DNA of 64,000 nt, taken from Erpobdella octoculata. Its lineage: Eukaryota; Annelida; Clitellata; Hirudinida; Erpobdellidae. Position 1 is the first letter of the stretch, and the number at the start of each line of letters is the position of its first letter. Positions 24,588-42,414 of the stretch are shown in pieces. The position numbers and the translations under genes were made by a program. The notes under the pieces were generated by a model. The model was not told the origin of the DNA. It searched no databases and saw only the letters and a list, made by a program, of their open reading frames with translations. The stretch lies in assembly GCA_963978895.1 (NCBI GenBank), contig OZ022240.1:19804406-19868405 (forward strand), in the 5' to 3' direction.

Positions 24588-25919
24588 CACTAGCGGATCC
24601 AGGGGGGGGCCAGTCCGGCCATATCCAAAGACTCCTATAAACTGGACGCAGAATATTTAAAAAAAAACGTAACAACGGCTCATGAAAGGCAAAAGATAGG
24701 TATTTAAATAATGTTAAGCAGGAACGTCATTTCAGCAACATCTTGGGGGCAATATGTTGAAAGGGCCCATTTTTTATCATAATGTAAAACTTTTCTTGAC
24801 AAAAAAGCTAATGACGAGGGGATAGTCGGAGCTACTTTTCTCAAAATTTTCTAAAAACTTCCACATTTTTATAATCAAAAAAGCTAATTACAGGAAGGAT
24901 AGTTGGAGGTGGGCCGTAGCCCTGAAATTTAAAATGGGGAAGCCCTGGGATTTTTTCCACATTAAGTTGCACGTTCCAGCAATGCATTCCCCCTGCCCCC
25001 AAAATGATTTCCCTAATGTTAAGTAAGCTTAGTGAATATAAAATCAGGTGATCATAGGTGTATGTAGGGCCCTCAACTCCGAAAATCTTCTGGCTATTTC
25101 AAAATAATCTAATAAAACTGGAGCTTGGTACGCATTCTGTGTACTCTTTGGTGTGTCCCATGCGTGCTATGGTCAAAGAATGGTTAAACTTTTAACCCGT
25201 TCTCTTACGAATTTCTCAGACTTTACTGGCTCGAATGGTGCACTGTATCTTCTCGAACAGTTTAGTGTTCACGTCACAAATGCAACAAACTAAAACACGC
25301 GTAGATGTCTATGTTAGCTCACACAAAAAAACATAGCAAGTGTTGCAGATAGAAAAGCTGTTGCATCCATTGTTGAGGCCACTAAATTGCCGAACTTCAG
25401 AATATTCCACTCAAAGGACACAGAGATGATTACCGCATCGTTATCACAGATTTATTCAAAGGTTGATTTGAATGATGGATATTTATCTCCTCCCCCAGGA
25501 GCCAGGAGAGTCATTTCAGAAAAATCACGGGCGGGAGGGCAAACTGTTTTAAAAACCCACATAATTTAAAATTGAACCCTCCTAATTCTAAACCCTTTTC
25601 CCCCAAAATAGCTGATGAGCGGGGGAGTAGGTTATTGTTATTATAGGTACTTTTCCAAAAAAGTTTTTAAAAACTTATACACTTTTTCCTTTAAAAATAT
25701 CTGAGGACCGCGGATATTAGGTATTTTTCCGATTTTTTTAAAATTCGTTGCTATTTTTCAAAAACATTTTAAAAAAATTAAGGGGTCTCCAGCCTCGCCA
25801 AATGACGCCCCTACCCCCTTAAAGTAAAACCTTTACGGCTCTAAAAACTGTACTAATATTTTTTATTTTGCCTCAAACTTGGCCCCCCCCCCTTTAAAAG
25901 TTGGCTAGATCCGCCAGTG
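24588..25919. mobile_element. hAT-like non-autonomous element
   Basis: The left end CACTAGCGGATCCAGGGGGG and the inverted right end CACTGGCGGATCTAGCC are followed inward by G- or C-runs. The flanks CATATTTT and CCTATTCT match at six of eight bases. No transposase frame is left in 1.33 kb. An orphan CCGCCACTG end of the same family lies just outside, at 25940-25948. Confidence 0.65.
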
Positions 25920-26281
25920 CCTATTCTGAAATCCTAGTGCCGCCACTGATTGTCCTGGATCTTTTTCCTGATGGATCTCTTCAAGTCTAAAGGTTTTGTT
26001 TTCTTGATTGATTGAGTAAGCTAATTTCTCTATCTTTCCCAAGTACATGATCTTTTATTTATCAGAGTTGAATTTCACTCTTTTTACTAATCATTGAGAA
26101 GTTATAGATCTTGTTGTTCATTTGCATCTTCACATCTTGAGATTCTTTTTAATCTGTAAACATATCGGACACTACTAGGTACTCATTTTGGACAATTATT
26201 TCACTACAACCAGCGGCGTCACCTGGGTGAGCAGGAAGGCCACTACCCTCCCCCGGTCATCAGCTATTTGAAGAGAAAAAG

Positions 26282-26786
26282 TATAGGGGATACCGAGGGG
26301 AGTTGAAACAATTTTGATATTTTGTTTTATACACCAAATACTATAGACAGAAATCGTATGATATTAGTACCAATCGATAGGCCATTCTTTACACTTGCAA
26401 ATGGCTAACATAAAAAAACGTAAGCGTTAAATATTGTGGTGAAAAATTGATTTAACCGTAACAAGTCAACTTGTTTCAACTCCCCTCATACCGAGGTAAG
26501 ATGAAACAGGGGTCGAGGAGAGTTAAAACATATGATTTTGTAGAATTATTAAGTGCTGTAAAATAAAAATGATGATATAAATTAAAGGTATCTATTAAAA
26601 TAAAACTTTTCAAGTACGAAACAACTTTTTTTTATTAATATTTTGTAATGATATATTAGTTATGTAGGTAACTACAGGTCTAATACTTCTGAAATAGTTA
26701 AAATAGCCATAACGTCCTATTCGTAACATTAATTAAAAAAACAGTCAGTTAAACAAAAGGTTTTACATTATTAAATATATATATAT
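26282..26786 (+). mobile_element. DNA transposon T, left part (duplicated, truncated copy)
   Basis: The left end TATAGGGGATACCGAGGGG is followed by GAGTTGAAACAA. Further copies of the GAGxGGAGTTGAAACA motif lie at about 26478-26533 in both orientations. The element is cut by the Helitron at 26787, and its right end is absent here. The matching right end occurs once, at 54172-54202. No transposase is visible. TA-bordered ends suggest a Tc1/mariner-like group, but this is a weak inference. Confidence 0.62.
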
Positions 26787-26787
26787 A

Positions 26788-29135
26788 CTAGCTGGGTTAC
26801 CCGGCGTTGCCCGGGGAATTTAAAGGTTTTTTTATCGTTTTTCTCTCTGGCTCCCGTTTCCTTAACCGCTCGTTTGCCCGGGCATCTTTGCATCTATTGA
26901 AACATTTATGCAGATACTTTTGATTTTTAATTAAAAGAAATACAACAAACACATACAGTCATTTTATTGCAAAGCTTTCTGATACACAATGTTTTTTGTT
27001 TTTCCATAAGGTGCATTAATAGTTATACTATTATACTTAAAATACATTAATAGTTATCTATATATATAAAAGAACATGTCCTGACTGACTGACAGATGAC
27101 TGACTGATAATCAACGCCGAGCTCAAACGCCTCATCCTAGGAACGTGAAATTTGGAACTTATATTACTTTTATAGCGTAAACATCCGCTAAGAAAGGATT
27201 TTTGAAAATTTTGCTCCTGAGGGGAAAAAACTGGAAAACAAACTTTTTTCTAAACATTTTTTCTAAAAAATTTTTCTGAAATTTGGTATATAGATTCTTT
27301 TTGAAAAATAAAAAGATACGTGTTTCACCGTTTTTTGAAAATTCGGTTTCCCGGACCTCAAATGTGGGTTGGAAAATTGAGTTATTTGGTTTTTAAAGTA
27401 GCTTCTACTCAAAAACTGTTAATGCTACAGGAGTAAAAATTAGTATTTAGTTTCTACTCCAAAAATAATGAAATACGTGTTTTAGCATTTTTTGAAAATT
27501 TGGTTTCCAGGACTTCAAATGTTGGGTGGAAAATAGGGCTGTTTGTCTTTTATAGTAACTGCTACTCAAAAACAGTAAATACCACAGATGTAAAAATTAT
27601 TATTTAGTTTCTTTTCTAAAAATAAAGATATACGTGTTTCACCATTTTTCACAAATTTGGTTTCCCGGACCTCAAATGTGGGTTGGAAAATTGGGTTATT
27701 TGGTTTTTAAAGTAGCTGCTACTCAAAAACTGTGAATGCTACAGGAGTAAAAATTAGTATTTAGTTTCTACTTCAAAAATAATGAAATACGTGTTTTAGC
27801 ATTTTTTGAAAATTTGGTTTCCAGGACCTCAAATGTGGGGTGGAAATAAGGGTTATTTGATTTCAAAATAACTGCTACTCAAAAACTGTAAGTGCTACAA
27901 ATGTAAAAATTAGTATTTTGAAGTTTTGTGCCGGTTAAAAGTAGCTAAGTCCAGTTTATCACCGGCCGGGTCAAGCCTTTATTTTAGAGTCTTCACACGG
28001 GCCAGGCCAAACCTTAAATCAAAGTGGGACGGGCCGAGATTTTTCACCAAGTATATAGATGTTTTAGTGATTTTAGGGTTTTATTTGGGCCGGGCTAAAC
28101 CTGAAGTCAAGGTGGGACGGGCCGAAGTTTTTCATCAAGTATATAGAACTTCTAGGCCTGTAAAAAGGGGCCGGGCCTAATTCAGACGGGCTGTGCCGGG
28201 CCAGGAGTTCGGGTTTTTAAAACGGGCTGGGCTAAGTTGTCGACGGGCCTAGCCGAGACCTAAACAATTGATTTCTACTATGGATGCACTGTTCAAACTC
28301 TCTAATTTCATGCGAGCGAAGCCGCTACGGGCACTGCTAGTATTGATATACTCACTCACAATAAATTTTTCAATTTTCTTGTCTGTAAGCACAAAATAAT
28401 ATCTGTTAGACTAAAAGTAGCACAAAATAATATCTGTTAGAGGTTAGAGTGGTTAGATTGGTTAGAGTGGTTAGACTGGTAGAGCGATAATGATAGCCTG
28501 ACACACAACGACCGAAACAATTTACAATTTAATATATACACAACAATAATTAACAATTAAATAATATAAAAATAGTAGCCTAAGTAAATAATATAAGAAT
28601 AGTAGCCTAAGTTTTTAAATTACTTTGATTTCGAGAAACCGAGACGATAAACAGCGAATGTAAACAAAACATAGCTCTGATACAATAGCGAAAATATTTA
28701 AAAAAATTAATTTTCTAAAACATTCAAAAACATTTGAACGATATACAGTAATTAAAAAAATAATAGTATAGTATATAGTATATTATATATTACTTTTGAT
28801 ATATTGATATAATTGATATAAGTAAAATAATACTCACTTTTGATTTTGAGAAATCGCGACAACCAACAACGACGGAACAGAAGTCGAAAGCAACCCTAAG
28901 CTCGTTAAGCCGCGATATAATTGCATAGATAAAATATTTCTAAAAATTAATTTTCTAAAATTGCATAGATAAAATATTTCTAAAAATTAATTTTCTAAAA
29001 ACATTCAAAACAATTTTTTTAAATAAATGAGATTATTTGTTAGGTGGTAAATGTTTATTATGTAAAATTTCGTGCAAATCCCTTCATTGGTTTTGGCGTT
29101 ATTAATGAACATACGTTGCCTTTTATATATATAGA
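26788..29135 (-). mobile_element. Composite non-autonomous Helitron, copy R2 (middle)
   Basis: Same composite as 3252-5599, with the nested family-E Helitron at 27057-28340. At the three diagnostic bases it has the R3 state, but its downstream flank (GATAGATTACTAAAATCC) is that of R1. It is therefore a left/right hybrid. Confidence 0.8.
27057..28340 (+). mobile_element. Nested Helitron E, block 2
   Basis: Second copy of the element at 3521-4804, starting TCTATATA and ending CTAG before T. Confidence 0.75.
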
Positions 29136-29822
29136 TAGATTACTAAAATCCTGAAAAATTCACTAATTAAAAAATTTTAATCTATCAATTTTTACAATTT
29201 AAAAATGTATCTGTGTATCTACAAACAATTTTTTTAACTCTACGGTTTTTTGCTTTAAAATCTAAAAAACAGTTTTTTCTTTGGTCATATAAAAATTTTG
29301 AATATACACACTTACAGATAACCTCAAAATTCTACCGAAAACGTTCTTAATTTTCAAAAATATTCTGACGTATTATTAATAAAGTTTGCAATTCCATATT
29401 CATGGAATCATGAAATTCATTTTAAAACGTCGCTTTAAACCAAGATTTTTTTCATTTTTGAAAACACCAAAATGGAAAATGAAATTCTCGAAACAAGTGA
29501 AACTTTTCAATGATTTCACATCAGCGACTGCCGACTAGTAATTATAGTTTTGATAAATTTTTGAATATTCAGTTTATTGATCGGAATTTGCTCAAGGTTT
29601 TATTCGTACTTGATTTGTGTATCTATAAATTAAATTTTAAAGAAAATGATGCAAAAAATCATAATAGATTTACCCCTGATAAATTCCATTGGTTTATGTG
29701 GTAAGCAAAATGAAAAAGCAGATGTAGCTGGTTTCTCTTTTCCCAGTTCAAATTTACAGCAATTTACAGCAAAAATAACAAAATTTATTAAAAAAACATT
29801 AATACAAGTATTTCAACAATAA

Positions 29823-30232
<410 letters not shown>

Positions 30233-30376
30233 CCTCAGGGTCAAAAGTAAAACGAGAAAAGTAAACAAACAGAAAGAACCGAAATTATCAAAGAATTAGC
30301 ACACTAACAAAAGAAAAAACCGAAAAAACACTCTACCTATCAAATCAAAAGAATATAAAATTTATACTATTGGAAA

Positions 30377-31027
30377 TCAATTTTTGCGCTTTCGCTGTGT
30401 TATATTAGAAGAGACAAGAATTTCCTCAGATACTATACAATGAGATTCGTCAGGAGCAGCCTCAACAGCCAAAGTATTTGTGTCAGAGGACGAGTCAGAA
30501 GTATCATCATTTATGTTATCCTCGTCGTTAGAAGGAATACAGGATAACCGATGCATATTGCTTTCTTTGACACCGAATAAGTGGAGAATCTGTGGAAATT
30601 TATCAAATTGTTTATTAATTGCGGGTCTCATTAATAAGATATAGAGAGCCCCTTTAATTTTCAGCCGGAAAGAGTCGGATTCACTTGTTAAAATCAAAAC
30701 ACCTTCTTCAAGTTCTTTTCGTGTTAGCTTTTTCAAATGAATACATTCATAATGATTAAGAATACTCCCAAACTGGAGATGCATCGTGAGTCTCCTTGAC
30801 AACGTAGTGGTAGTGTGACCAATGTATGTATCCACCTTACAATGTGGAATAGAACATTTGAAATGGTACACCACGTGACTTTGTTGCAACGGGTCAGTGA
30901 TACTTGTTCTATCATTCTTGATGACCAAATTGAAAAGTTTCATGTTTTTGTAATAAATATATAAACCCAGTTTATTCCTGACAGGGTCTATAACAGAAAC
31001 TTCCTTTTTTATTATCTTCTTTATAAT

Positions 31028-31029
<2 letters not shown>
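30377..31029 (-). pseudogene. Penelope-like GIY-YIG tail, block 2
   Basis: Second copy of 6845-7497 with an identical translation, again truncated at a TA run (31030-31075). Confidence 0.85.
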
Positions 31030-31075
<46 letters not shown>

Positions 31076-31078
<3 letters not shown>

Positions 31079-31448
31079 GACTGTCTGTCTGTATGTCCTT
31101 TATGCATTGCTACACCATTCATCCGATCGTAATGAAATTTTCACACAACCTTGAGAGTCAATTGGGAAAGGTTTTTGTGCAAAAAACTAAGATCGGTCAC
31201 AAAGTGAGCGGTGCGGGAGCGGGAGAGCGAACGAGAACGGAATAGCGAGCGGGAATGCGAACTGGAAAATGAACGTGAACGGGAACGGGAGAACAAGGCG
31301 GAACGGGAAAGTCACCGGGATCGGGAAAGGGAGAGGAAGCGGGAGAGCAACCGGAACGGGAGAGCAAGCGAGGAAGGAAACGGGAGCGAGAGAGAAAAAC
31401 GATAGAAAAACCTCTGCAAACCCCGGGCAACGCCGGATACCCCGCTAG
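31076..31448 (+). mobile_element. Short Helitron, block 2
   Basis: Second copy of 7550-7922, ending in the same hairpin and CTAG before T. Confidence 0.72.
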
Positions 31449-31464
31449 TTGAAAATATTTATAT

Positions 31465-32101
31465 ACTTTTGCTTCCAATGCACTAAGAAATATATAATTT
31501 CTTTTGTGGTATCCGATTATATCTCATAAATATTTTGACCACAGAAGCGGCGCTTCAGCAAAATCTTGGGGGCGAAGATTTTTAAAATTCAACCTAGAAA
31601 ATTTTCAAACTCAAATGATCATGCCAATATACACTGTATTTTGTATTTTCATGTAAAACATCCTACTAATTAAAAAACAGTATACAAAAATATTAACTTT
31701 TATTTAATATTGAACGCAGACAAAAAACGTTTAAATTATGAATGTAACAAAGGGTATCTAAAAGATTGAAAAATATTAGCAGAGATATATGATATAACTA
31801 AGTAGATATAATTCAAAATGTATAAAAAAACATTACGTTTATCAACTAATCTAAATAAATAAGCTAATAAAAATATTTTTTATATTTGGTGGAAAAATCT
31901 TGGGGGAGGGTCATCGCCTCCTCCCAGTCCCCTCAATCGCCGCCTCTGTTTGATTGAGGACGTTCATTTTTTACAAACTTTTTCAATCAAACATAAAATG
32001 AACGTCCCACGCTTTTATATTTTGTCAAAATATTTAAGAGATATAATCGGATAACACAAAAGAAAGTATTTCTTCCTGCTTAGTGCATTTAGAAGTAAAG
32101 G
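31465..32101. mobile_element. Palindromic element with nested hAT-like MITE, block 2
   Basis: Second copy of 7939-8575. The nested MITE is at 31542-31948. Confidence 0.6.
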
Positions 32102-33646
32102 TGTAATTTAAAATTGTTTTTATATAATTTTACTTTTTTTACTCGTTTCAGTTTTTAGGCAAAATTCTTGAGTGAATGAGAAAAATCATCATATTGGCAA
32201 TTGGAGTTGCTCTAGAATAAAAGACTTTAATTTTTTTTAGCTCTAAACCGTTGGGCAGATTCCATAAACCTTGTAGACAAAACTTTTTTTGGCGTCGGGA
32301 ACCCATAATATCTTAAAAAATGGACGTGTTACAGACGCCAAAATATGTTCCTTTGGCATAACGCCCATTTCAAACAAAAACTCAAATCGGATCTTTAAAC
32401 ATTTAAGGATTGCAGATGCAAAGGGCTTAAAATGCGCAAGTGGACCGTTGAGAATCAATTGCAGTGAGTTCTGTATGGTTAATAAGATAACAATATTTTT
32501 CATCTTGAAGAATATCAATGGCTGCAGTGAGTGGTTACCTATTTTTCTAAGAATTCAAACTCGATGTCTTTGAAAAGTGGCAAAGACAGGGCTACATACA
32601 GCTCTTTTATTTTTACTTTAAACTCAATGAACCGGCAAACAATTTTCTACTGTTAGTTCCATCTGGTTGCACAAGGAAGTAAATGAACCATTATCAGTAA
32701 CAGTGGCATCCATCTCATATTTCATAAATATATCCAACAACATTTCGGCCCTGGAGTCATACTTGTTATAGGGTAGAGACACCAAAAAGTACCGTGCGTT
32801 TAGTACTTTTATTTTTCTTGAAATGGCAACACAACTGCCACTTGTCAGTAAGACAAGTCATGACAAAGTATTGGACAACTCGCTTCGCCAAGGTATATAT
32901 TTCGAATGATATAGCTAACAAGTATAGCTAACAAGTATAGGAAAAAACGAGTTTTTCAACACAAACTTTTATTTCAAATACACTCGATTTAGAAATACGA
33001 AAGATGTTCAAATTAGATTTTTTAATCGAATCATGTATTGTCATCCAATATAAAGCTATGCTGAAAGTTGCAGCTCCCTAGCTTGTCAAAAAGCTGGTTA
33101 AATTTTACTTGCAAGATTTGCGTACAGAGAAATCCACACACACATAAACAGAGATTGTAACCTAAATAAAAGTTTGTAAAAATAGATTTCCGAAGTGTTT
33201 GATCTTAAATTTTAACATTTTCAAACATGGTTTGTATGATTTGCAACTGATTTTTATGCAATAACTGATATTATACAAAAAACTTGTGTTCCAAATTTTG
33301 TTTCTTAACAGAGGTTATGTCGCCATTACACACGCTGTCGAAAATTTTGCAGTTCATAACAATCATAACCAAAAGCACGTATTTGGTAAGACGAACACGC
33401 ACCCAAAGATGGAGCTTATTTGTTGAAATTCTCTAATAAGCCAAATTATTATATTAAATCAAATTGCGTCACAAGTTTTTTTCGCAAATTACATTTTTTC
33501 TTTAATAAAAATTTATTCAATTCATAACAGATTTGCTGCTCCACTTAATTTTTATATTTTTCTTATAAAAAGAAGTTTTTAACTAATTACAGAAAGACGG
33601 GTGACTAAAAGTTGTCCAAAGTTTTCAAACGAATTTGAAAAAACTG

Positions 33647-36602
<2,956 letters not shown>

Positions 36603-37926
36603 TGGGAAACAGTAACATTTACAACTAAGTTGGCAACTTGAGTTGCCAAACTCATGACGCGCACACGAGCAATTTGGCTCCCCAAATCGAGTTGTAAAAC
36701 TTAGTTGTTCAATTTTGTTTTTCGTGTGCGCTCACCTATAGATCCCATATTGATTGTGTGCAGGGCGTATCTATAGATATATATCTATGCGACTGACATT
36801 ATGGCACTTACGGCCATTGGATCCAAGTTCTAATTTTTATTGCCTTTATAAAAAAAACTATAAATAAATAAATTTTTGTTCAAAAATTATTGTTTTGTTT
36901 TTGTGTGTAAAATCACAACTTGATATTACTTTTACAACCCAGTAGTTTTCTTGTTTACCATCTAATATTTTTGTCAACTTGTCCCGAAGAGTGAGTGGTG
37001 TTGTGAAATAAGCGTTATAACTATTACCAAGGCAGTAGCCGTGGCAATAGCATTAACGATTGCAATCACGTTGAACCGCCGGGGCAATAGCAGCAACCCA
37101 ATTTTACCGATTATTTCCACAGCTACCCGCCGGGGCAATAGCAGCGACTTGAAATAAGTAATAAGTTGACAAAATAAGTAAAATGCAGGCAGTCGTAAAA
37201 ATTTGATTAAGCAACTTGAAGATTGACTTTTTTTATTTTGGTACTTGTGATTAATTTAAGATGTTACTGGTAGATAGATGTTATAGGATTTTAATTGTAA
37301 TCTGTAAATTTTTAGATGGTTAATTAGTTAAATTGTGAAAAAACTGCTCATTTATTTATTCATCTGTTTTTTTATTATTTCATTAACTTTATCCCCATTA
37401 CATACATGGTGTACAAATTTGCATCCAGACTGTTTGCTAAAGCTTCTCAGTTGTTTATGCCAGGTTTGTAGCAAGTTTTTTGTCATCACTAATTACTAAC
37501 TCACTTATTTTGCTTTTTTCTTAGCTCTGCTCCCTGTTTTATATATTTCTTATTTTTCACCTTGTTAAGAAATAAAAGTTAAAGCATAATAAGCATGCAA
37601 TTAATTGCTTAAATTGTTTGATCTAAATTTAATTAACTAATAAAGTAATAAAGGCACTCATGTTCAGATATTTGAACTTTGGTCCATCATCAAATTAATT
37701 TTTAAATGATATAGCACCATAAGAGCTTTGTTTTGTATATTTTTTCTAGAATGGCTGCATTTATGCAAATGTATCAGAAAAAAGGTCAGCTTTGCACAGG
37801 CTGATCAAGGAGAGGTTTTTTCTCTCATTACCTTTCTTCCAAACAAACAGTGCTCTCTTGATCCAATACCTTTGTGACTTTTCAAAAAAGCTGTGCTCAG
37901 CCTCGTTTCATTCATCATCAAAATGA

Positions 37927-38066
37927 GACCTGTTGGTCTAGTGGTTTGGACACAGGCTTTCAGAGTCGTAGGACTTGGGTTCGATTCCTGGTCCGGGCAT
38001 GTAATTTTCTTGAGCAAGAAACTAACTCACATCCAGGCTTGCGGAGCCGCCATTTTTTTTGTGGCT
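37927..38066 (+). mobile_element. tRNA-derived SINE, block 2
   Basis: Second copy of 14381-14520, with B-box GGTTCGATTCC at 37978-37988. The SINE core-like fragment recurs at about 38361-38481. Confidence 0.7.
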
Positions 38067-38555
38067 CGGCTCCTGAAAATTTGACGCCTCACCTCCGGCT
38101 CCCTATAAAGGGGGTGTCACACGAGACAAACTTGCGCAAACTTTTGACTGAGACATTTTTAACTGTTTATACTTACACTTTATCAGTTTATCTACTCTAC
38201 TTATATGACAATTCTTAACTATTAAAACCGACCATTTTGTTTTTAGTCGATTTTAAATGTACACGAAAGGGTATGTTTTGTTTTTTGGCGCAGCAAAAAT
38301 TTAATTTTAAATGCTTGATAAAATTATTTCGCGGAGTTAAAATGTTTTTACCATGAAAATTAAGCCTGCTCGTGTCAACTCAGCGTTTCATCCTTTGGTG
38401 GTCGATAAATGAGTACCAGCTTCGGTTGGGGTTAAAGTCCTTGTGGAGCGCCGTAAAACACCGCATACACCGTTAGTCTTATCTGCAAGTTGCCAACATT
38501 GTAAAGTGGCCGCTGGTCTGTTCAGTAAGTGGCACTCAAGAATGAATTTACTCTA

Positions 38556-39591
38556 ACTTTTTGATGAATCCCACTATCGGTGTGTTTCCTCGACTTTTTA
38601 AGACACCTTATATAACCCTCATTCTCAAAAAGCCAAACCTCGACAGCAGTAATACCAGCTCTTATCGCCCAATATCATCTAATCTATCAGCCATTTCAAA
38701 ACTACTGCAAAGATTCTTGTTAGAATCCCAAAGCATCTTAGCAATAACAGCCTACTTCCAACATGCCATTTAGCATATCGTCTGCATCATTCAAAGAAAA
38801 CGGATGTGCTTAAGGTGTTCTCATATCCTGGAGACCGCCGACCACGGACAACTAACTCTTCCCGTCCTCCTTGATCTATTTTCAGCATTCAACTCCATGG
38901 ATCATGACATATTTCACGGAAGATTGTAGTTTTACTGGACCAGCACTCTACTGGTTGCGGTCCTATCTTAATGGTCGTGAATGCTGGATAAGGATTCTGT
39001 CAGCCTGCAGTGTTCTTCAGGGATCGATCGGTTCTTGTCCCAACTCTCTTCTCAATGTACACTGCACATCTTCCGGGCATCATCGCTAGCCGTGGCTTGC
39101 TGTCACATTCTTACGCCGATGTCTGCAAGGGAGACAATTAGATTTTGCCATCATCTTCAGTTTGAGACCTCGTCATCTTTTGGGACTATGCACACTCATG
39201 CTAGTCTTATAATATGGGTGTGCTTCATCATGTTGCGACAGATCAGAGCCATCACAGCATAACATCCCTGCAGTCGCAACCAGAACACTTTTCACTTTTT
39301 TTTGGTTTTTTCCAAGCTCAACTATTGCAACTCAGCTTTAGTTGGGCTACCCAAAACTCTAACTTGTCGGCTACAATCCATCATCAATGCAGCTGCCAGG
39401 CTAGTTACGAGAAGGCACAAATACGACAATATCACTACCATCCGCTGGTTGAGAATCGAACACAGGACTGATTCCAAGTCGGCACTTCTGGTCTTTAAGT
39501 GTCTCAGGAAGATGGCTTCCTGTACCTCGCATAAACATTCTACGTCTACAGACAGGAAATGCCGAATCGTAAACAACTAAGATCTTTTTGT
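38556..39591 (+). pseudogene. CR1/L2-like LINE remnant, block 2
   Basis: Second copy of 15010-16045 with the same frameshifts and stops. The LINE was therefore dead before the duplication. Confidence 0.82.
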
Positions 39592-39986
39592 AACATGCTG
39601 GCTCAATATGCAATCGATGCCATGTTTGGTCCTTGGCTTCAAGGATCTCATTTTTATTTCAATTCAACAACTGTTAACCATCTGTTCTTCAAATTCAGTC
39701 AGTATAGAAGAGCCTAATTTAGCACTTTTGCATCAAATTTATATACTTATTTTTAGTTACAAATTTGTTGTAATGAAAGTTTTACAATACTTATATTAAC
39801 TTGCTCTGCTGTTCGTTGTTTTCCGTTTGTTGTTTGTTTCATGCGATTTTCTAAAGCTTTCTTAAGGCACTTCTAATAGTTGTAAAAAGTTCATTTTTTG
39901 CATGCATGTGTATATCCGGGGACAATACATTAATCCGTTTTCATATTTTAGAAAAATTTAAAAATGTTTTGAACACTAAAAAATAT

Positions 39987-40246
39987 TAAAAAATGCTTTT
40001 ATAAACATCACTTATATATAATGTACTAAAAATTTAAAAATAATATTTAAGTGCACATAATAAAATTTTTGAACCAAACTCTCTGTTCGGAAGACAAAAA
40101 CATTGGTTGATAGTCGAATATATAGATAGATAAAGCCCAATGCTTTTATCTTCTGAATGGAAAGTTTGGCTCAAAAAATTTTATTATGTACACTTGAATA
40201 TTATTTTTAAATTTTTTGTATAATGTGTATATAAGCATTGTTGAAA
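39987..40246. mobile_element. Palindromic MITE, block 2
   Basis: Second copy of 16441-16700. Confidence 0.7.
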
Positions 40247-40529
40247 AAAATGTTTTTCCATTCTTTATTTTTATTTTGAAATAAGTAAATGCAAAAATAA
40301 CGCTTTTGTCAGGCCAAAGTCGTGATACTACTTCTGATAATTTGAAATCAGGACAACTGAAAAAAAGAAAAAGAAGTTCTTCTAATGGATACGAAGGTTA
40401 TTTAAACTTAATATTTTATTACAAATGCAGTTGATAACATGATTCTCTATCATTTCTCAAAAGTCACTTATACTTCCACAGTGAAAATTCACAGGTACTG
40501 ACACATGTTGGTGAACTGACCCTCAAAGT

Positions 40530-40676
40530 CTATGAATCGTTCAAATGTCCAACATAGCCTAAACCGTCAGTAAAATATCCTTTGCAGACCGAAAAATTGG
40601 TGAAATGTCCACTGTAGACTGAACTGTCGGTGAAATGTTTACTGTAAATCGAACCATCAGTGAAATATCTGCCACC
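40530..40676. repeat. 30-bp minisatellite, block 2
   Basis: Second copy of 16984-17130 with the same copy number. Confidence 0.75.
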
Positions 40677-41041
40677 GTTAAATATCTTTACAAGAAATTT
40701 TAAATAAATAATTTTTATGCTTAGCTGGTGGCACCTAATAAAGCATTGGGAAAAATGGTTATAATTTATTTTATCATATTTGAGACATTTTTTCATGAAC
40801 CAAAATAGCACTTAGTTTCTCCAATTTAAAAGCTACTCACAAATCCCACACCTATTCGTACTTAATGACAATTTTTTCATGATCTCGAAGAAATTGGCCA
40901 GATTTGAAGCGTGTCTGCTTTATTCAACTTTTTCTTAAAGAAGGCTTGCAGTTTTGTAAATGGATCTGCAAAATTTCCTGTTGCGGTTTAGGTCAAATTT
41001 CTACATTGTTGCTTGCTCGCATCTCTTGGAGGTACGACCTC

Positions 41042-41491
41042 TAAAGGCCAATATAAAAATGACTGTCTGTTTCTTTGTCATTTATACAAGTCCAGACCAC
41101 GGAACCAATTTTAATGAAATTTGGCATGGTTGTAGATCTTAAAGAGGAGAAAAAGATAATGAAGTTTAGAAAAAAATGCTTTTTATTATTTTTTTATGGC
41201 CTTAAACCATTCCATGCCAACAGTGCCTATGTATGAACATAATAAGGTTATTGCATAACTAAATTCAAATTTAGTTTATGTAACAAAGTTTAAAGAAGGT
41301 TTCAAGCAACTTTTGACAAATCTATTTATTTATTTTATGGGCAAAAAGATGATAGGAGAAAGAAGAAGTAAGAAAGATAGTGGGAGAGCAAACAGGCACA
41401 GGAGAGCGAGCAGGAAAAAGATAGGAAGCAGAAAGCGATCGATAGGGGAAGAAAAAAAAGAGAGAACGATAGAAAAACTCTGCCAGTTATA
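41042..41491 (+). mobile_element. Decayed Helitron, block 2
   Basis: Second copy of 17496-17945. Confidence 0.5.
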
Positions 41492-42414
41492 ATATAAAAA
41501 CATTCAGGCATTGAGTTAATTGATATAATCTTCTCTTCACTCTGAGAATGCAATGTTGTGGCCAGTGAACTGATAACTTGCATAAATGCTGTGTGACTTC
41601 TCTACTGTTATGCAAGAGTCTCACTTGCGAAGTCAAGTTGGACTGTTCACTTTGACATGAAATCGTGAGGGATGTCACCCCGAAGCAGTGAAATTTGAGT
41701 TTGGGAAATGTTGCTTAACCCATATATGCCGAAGTTTGAATTTGCATGTTATATTAATATGAGCTGTTCTTCACATTGGTCTTATTGATAATTTGAATTT
41801 AAAAAAAAATATTTTAACATTTAGTATTTTTTTTCTCTTATGAAGATTGATCCTCTGTAAAGGATTGTCGGCAGTTAGCAGAACATTTTTAAAAGATATT
41901 CTGCATCAACATAACAACACAGAAACACATTATTAGGGTTCTAGTGCACTATTTCTACAAAACTTTATGAGCTAACTTATTTCCGGTTTCCATAAAAAAA
42001 CAAGTGAACTTCAAAACGTATCTATATTTTAACCAACAGGAAAAATATAAATAAAACAAAAAATACTATCGTTTTCTATAGATATCACTTAACTGATTTT
42101 TACTGCAACATTGATATTATATTGAAAAATTAAGAATTTGCAATTGGTTTAACATAGAGTCCTTATAAAGGATTGTCGGGTTATATAGGTTAATGAAAAA
42201 AGTTTTTTTTGGAATGTTTGTTAGTGATATGACTGGGACCCAGATACCATTACTTAAATATGTTTGTATAAAACTATTCTTAAATTAAATTTCTGCTATT
42301 TGCAATATTTTCATTTGAAATTTCTATTTATGAAAATATTTGCTGCTTTTTATTAGAAATAGAAATAAACTTTTTAAATTTCTGTTATTTTCATTTACAG
42401 ATTTGACACCCATT

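Noticed and set aside
23620..25948. One large hAT element spanning from CAGTGGCGGATCC to CCGCCACTG
   Set aside because: The 8-bp flanks (CGTCTAGC and ATTGTCCT) do not match, and the transposase end at 24131-24223 lies inside. Two smaller elements with better flank agreement fit instead.
26211..26240. CAGCGGCGTCACCTGGG, resembling a hAT-type terminus
   Set aside because: No inverted partner or target duplication could be found in the window.
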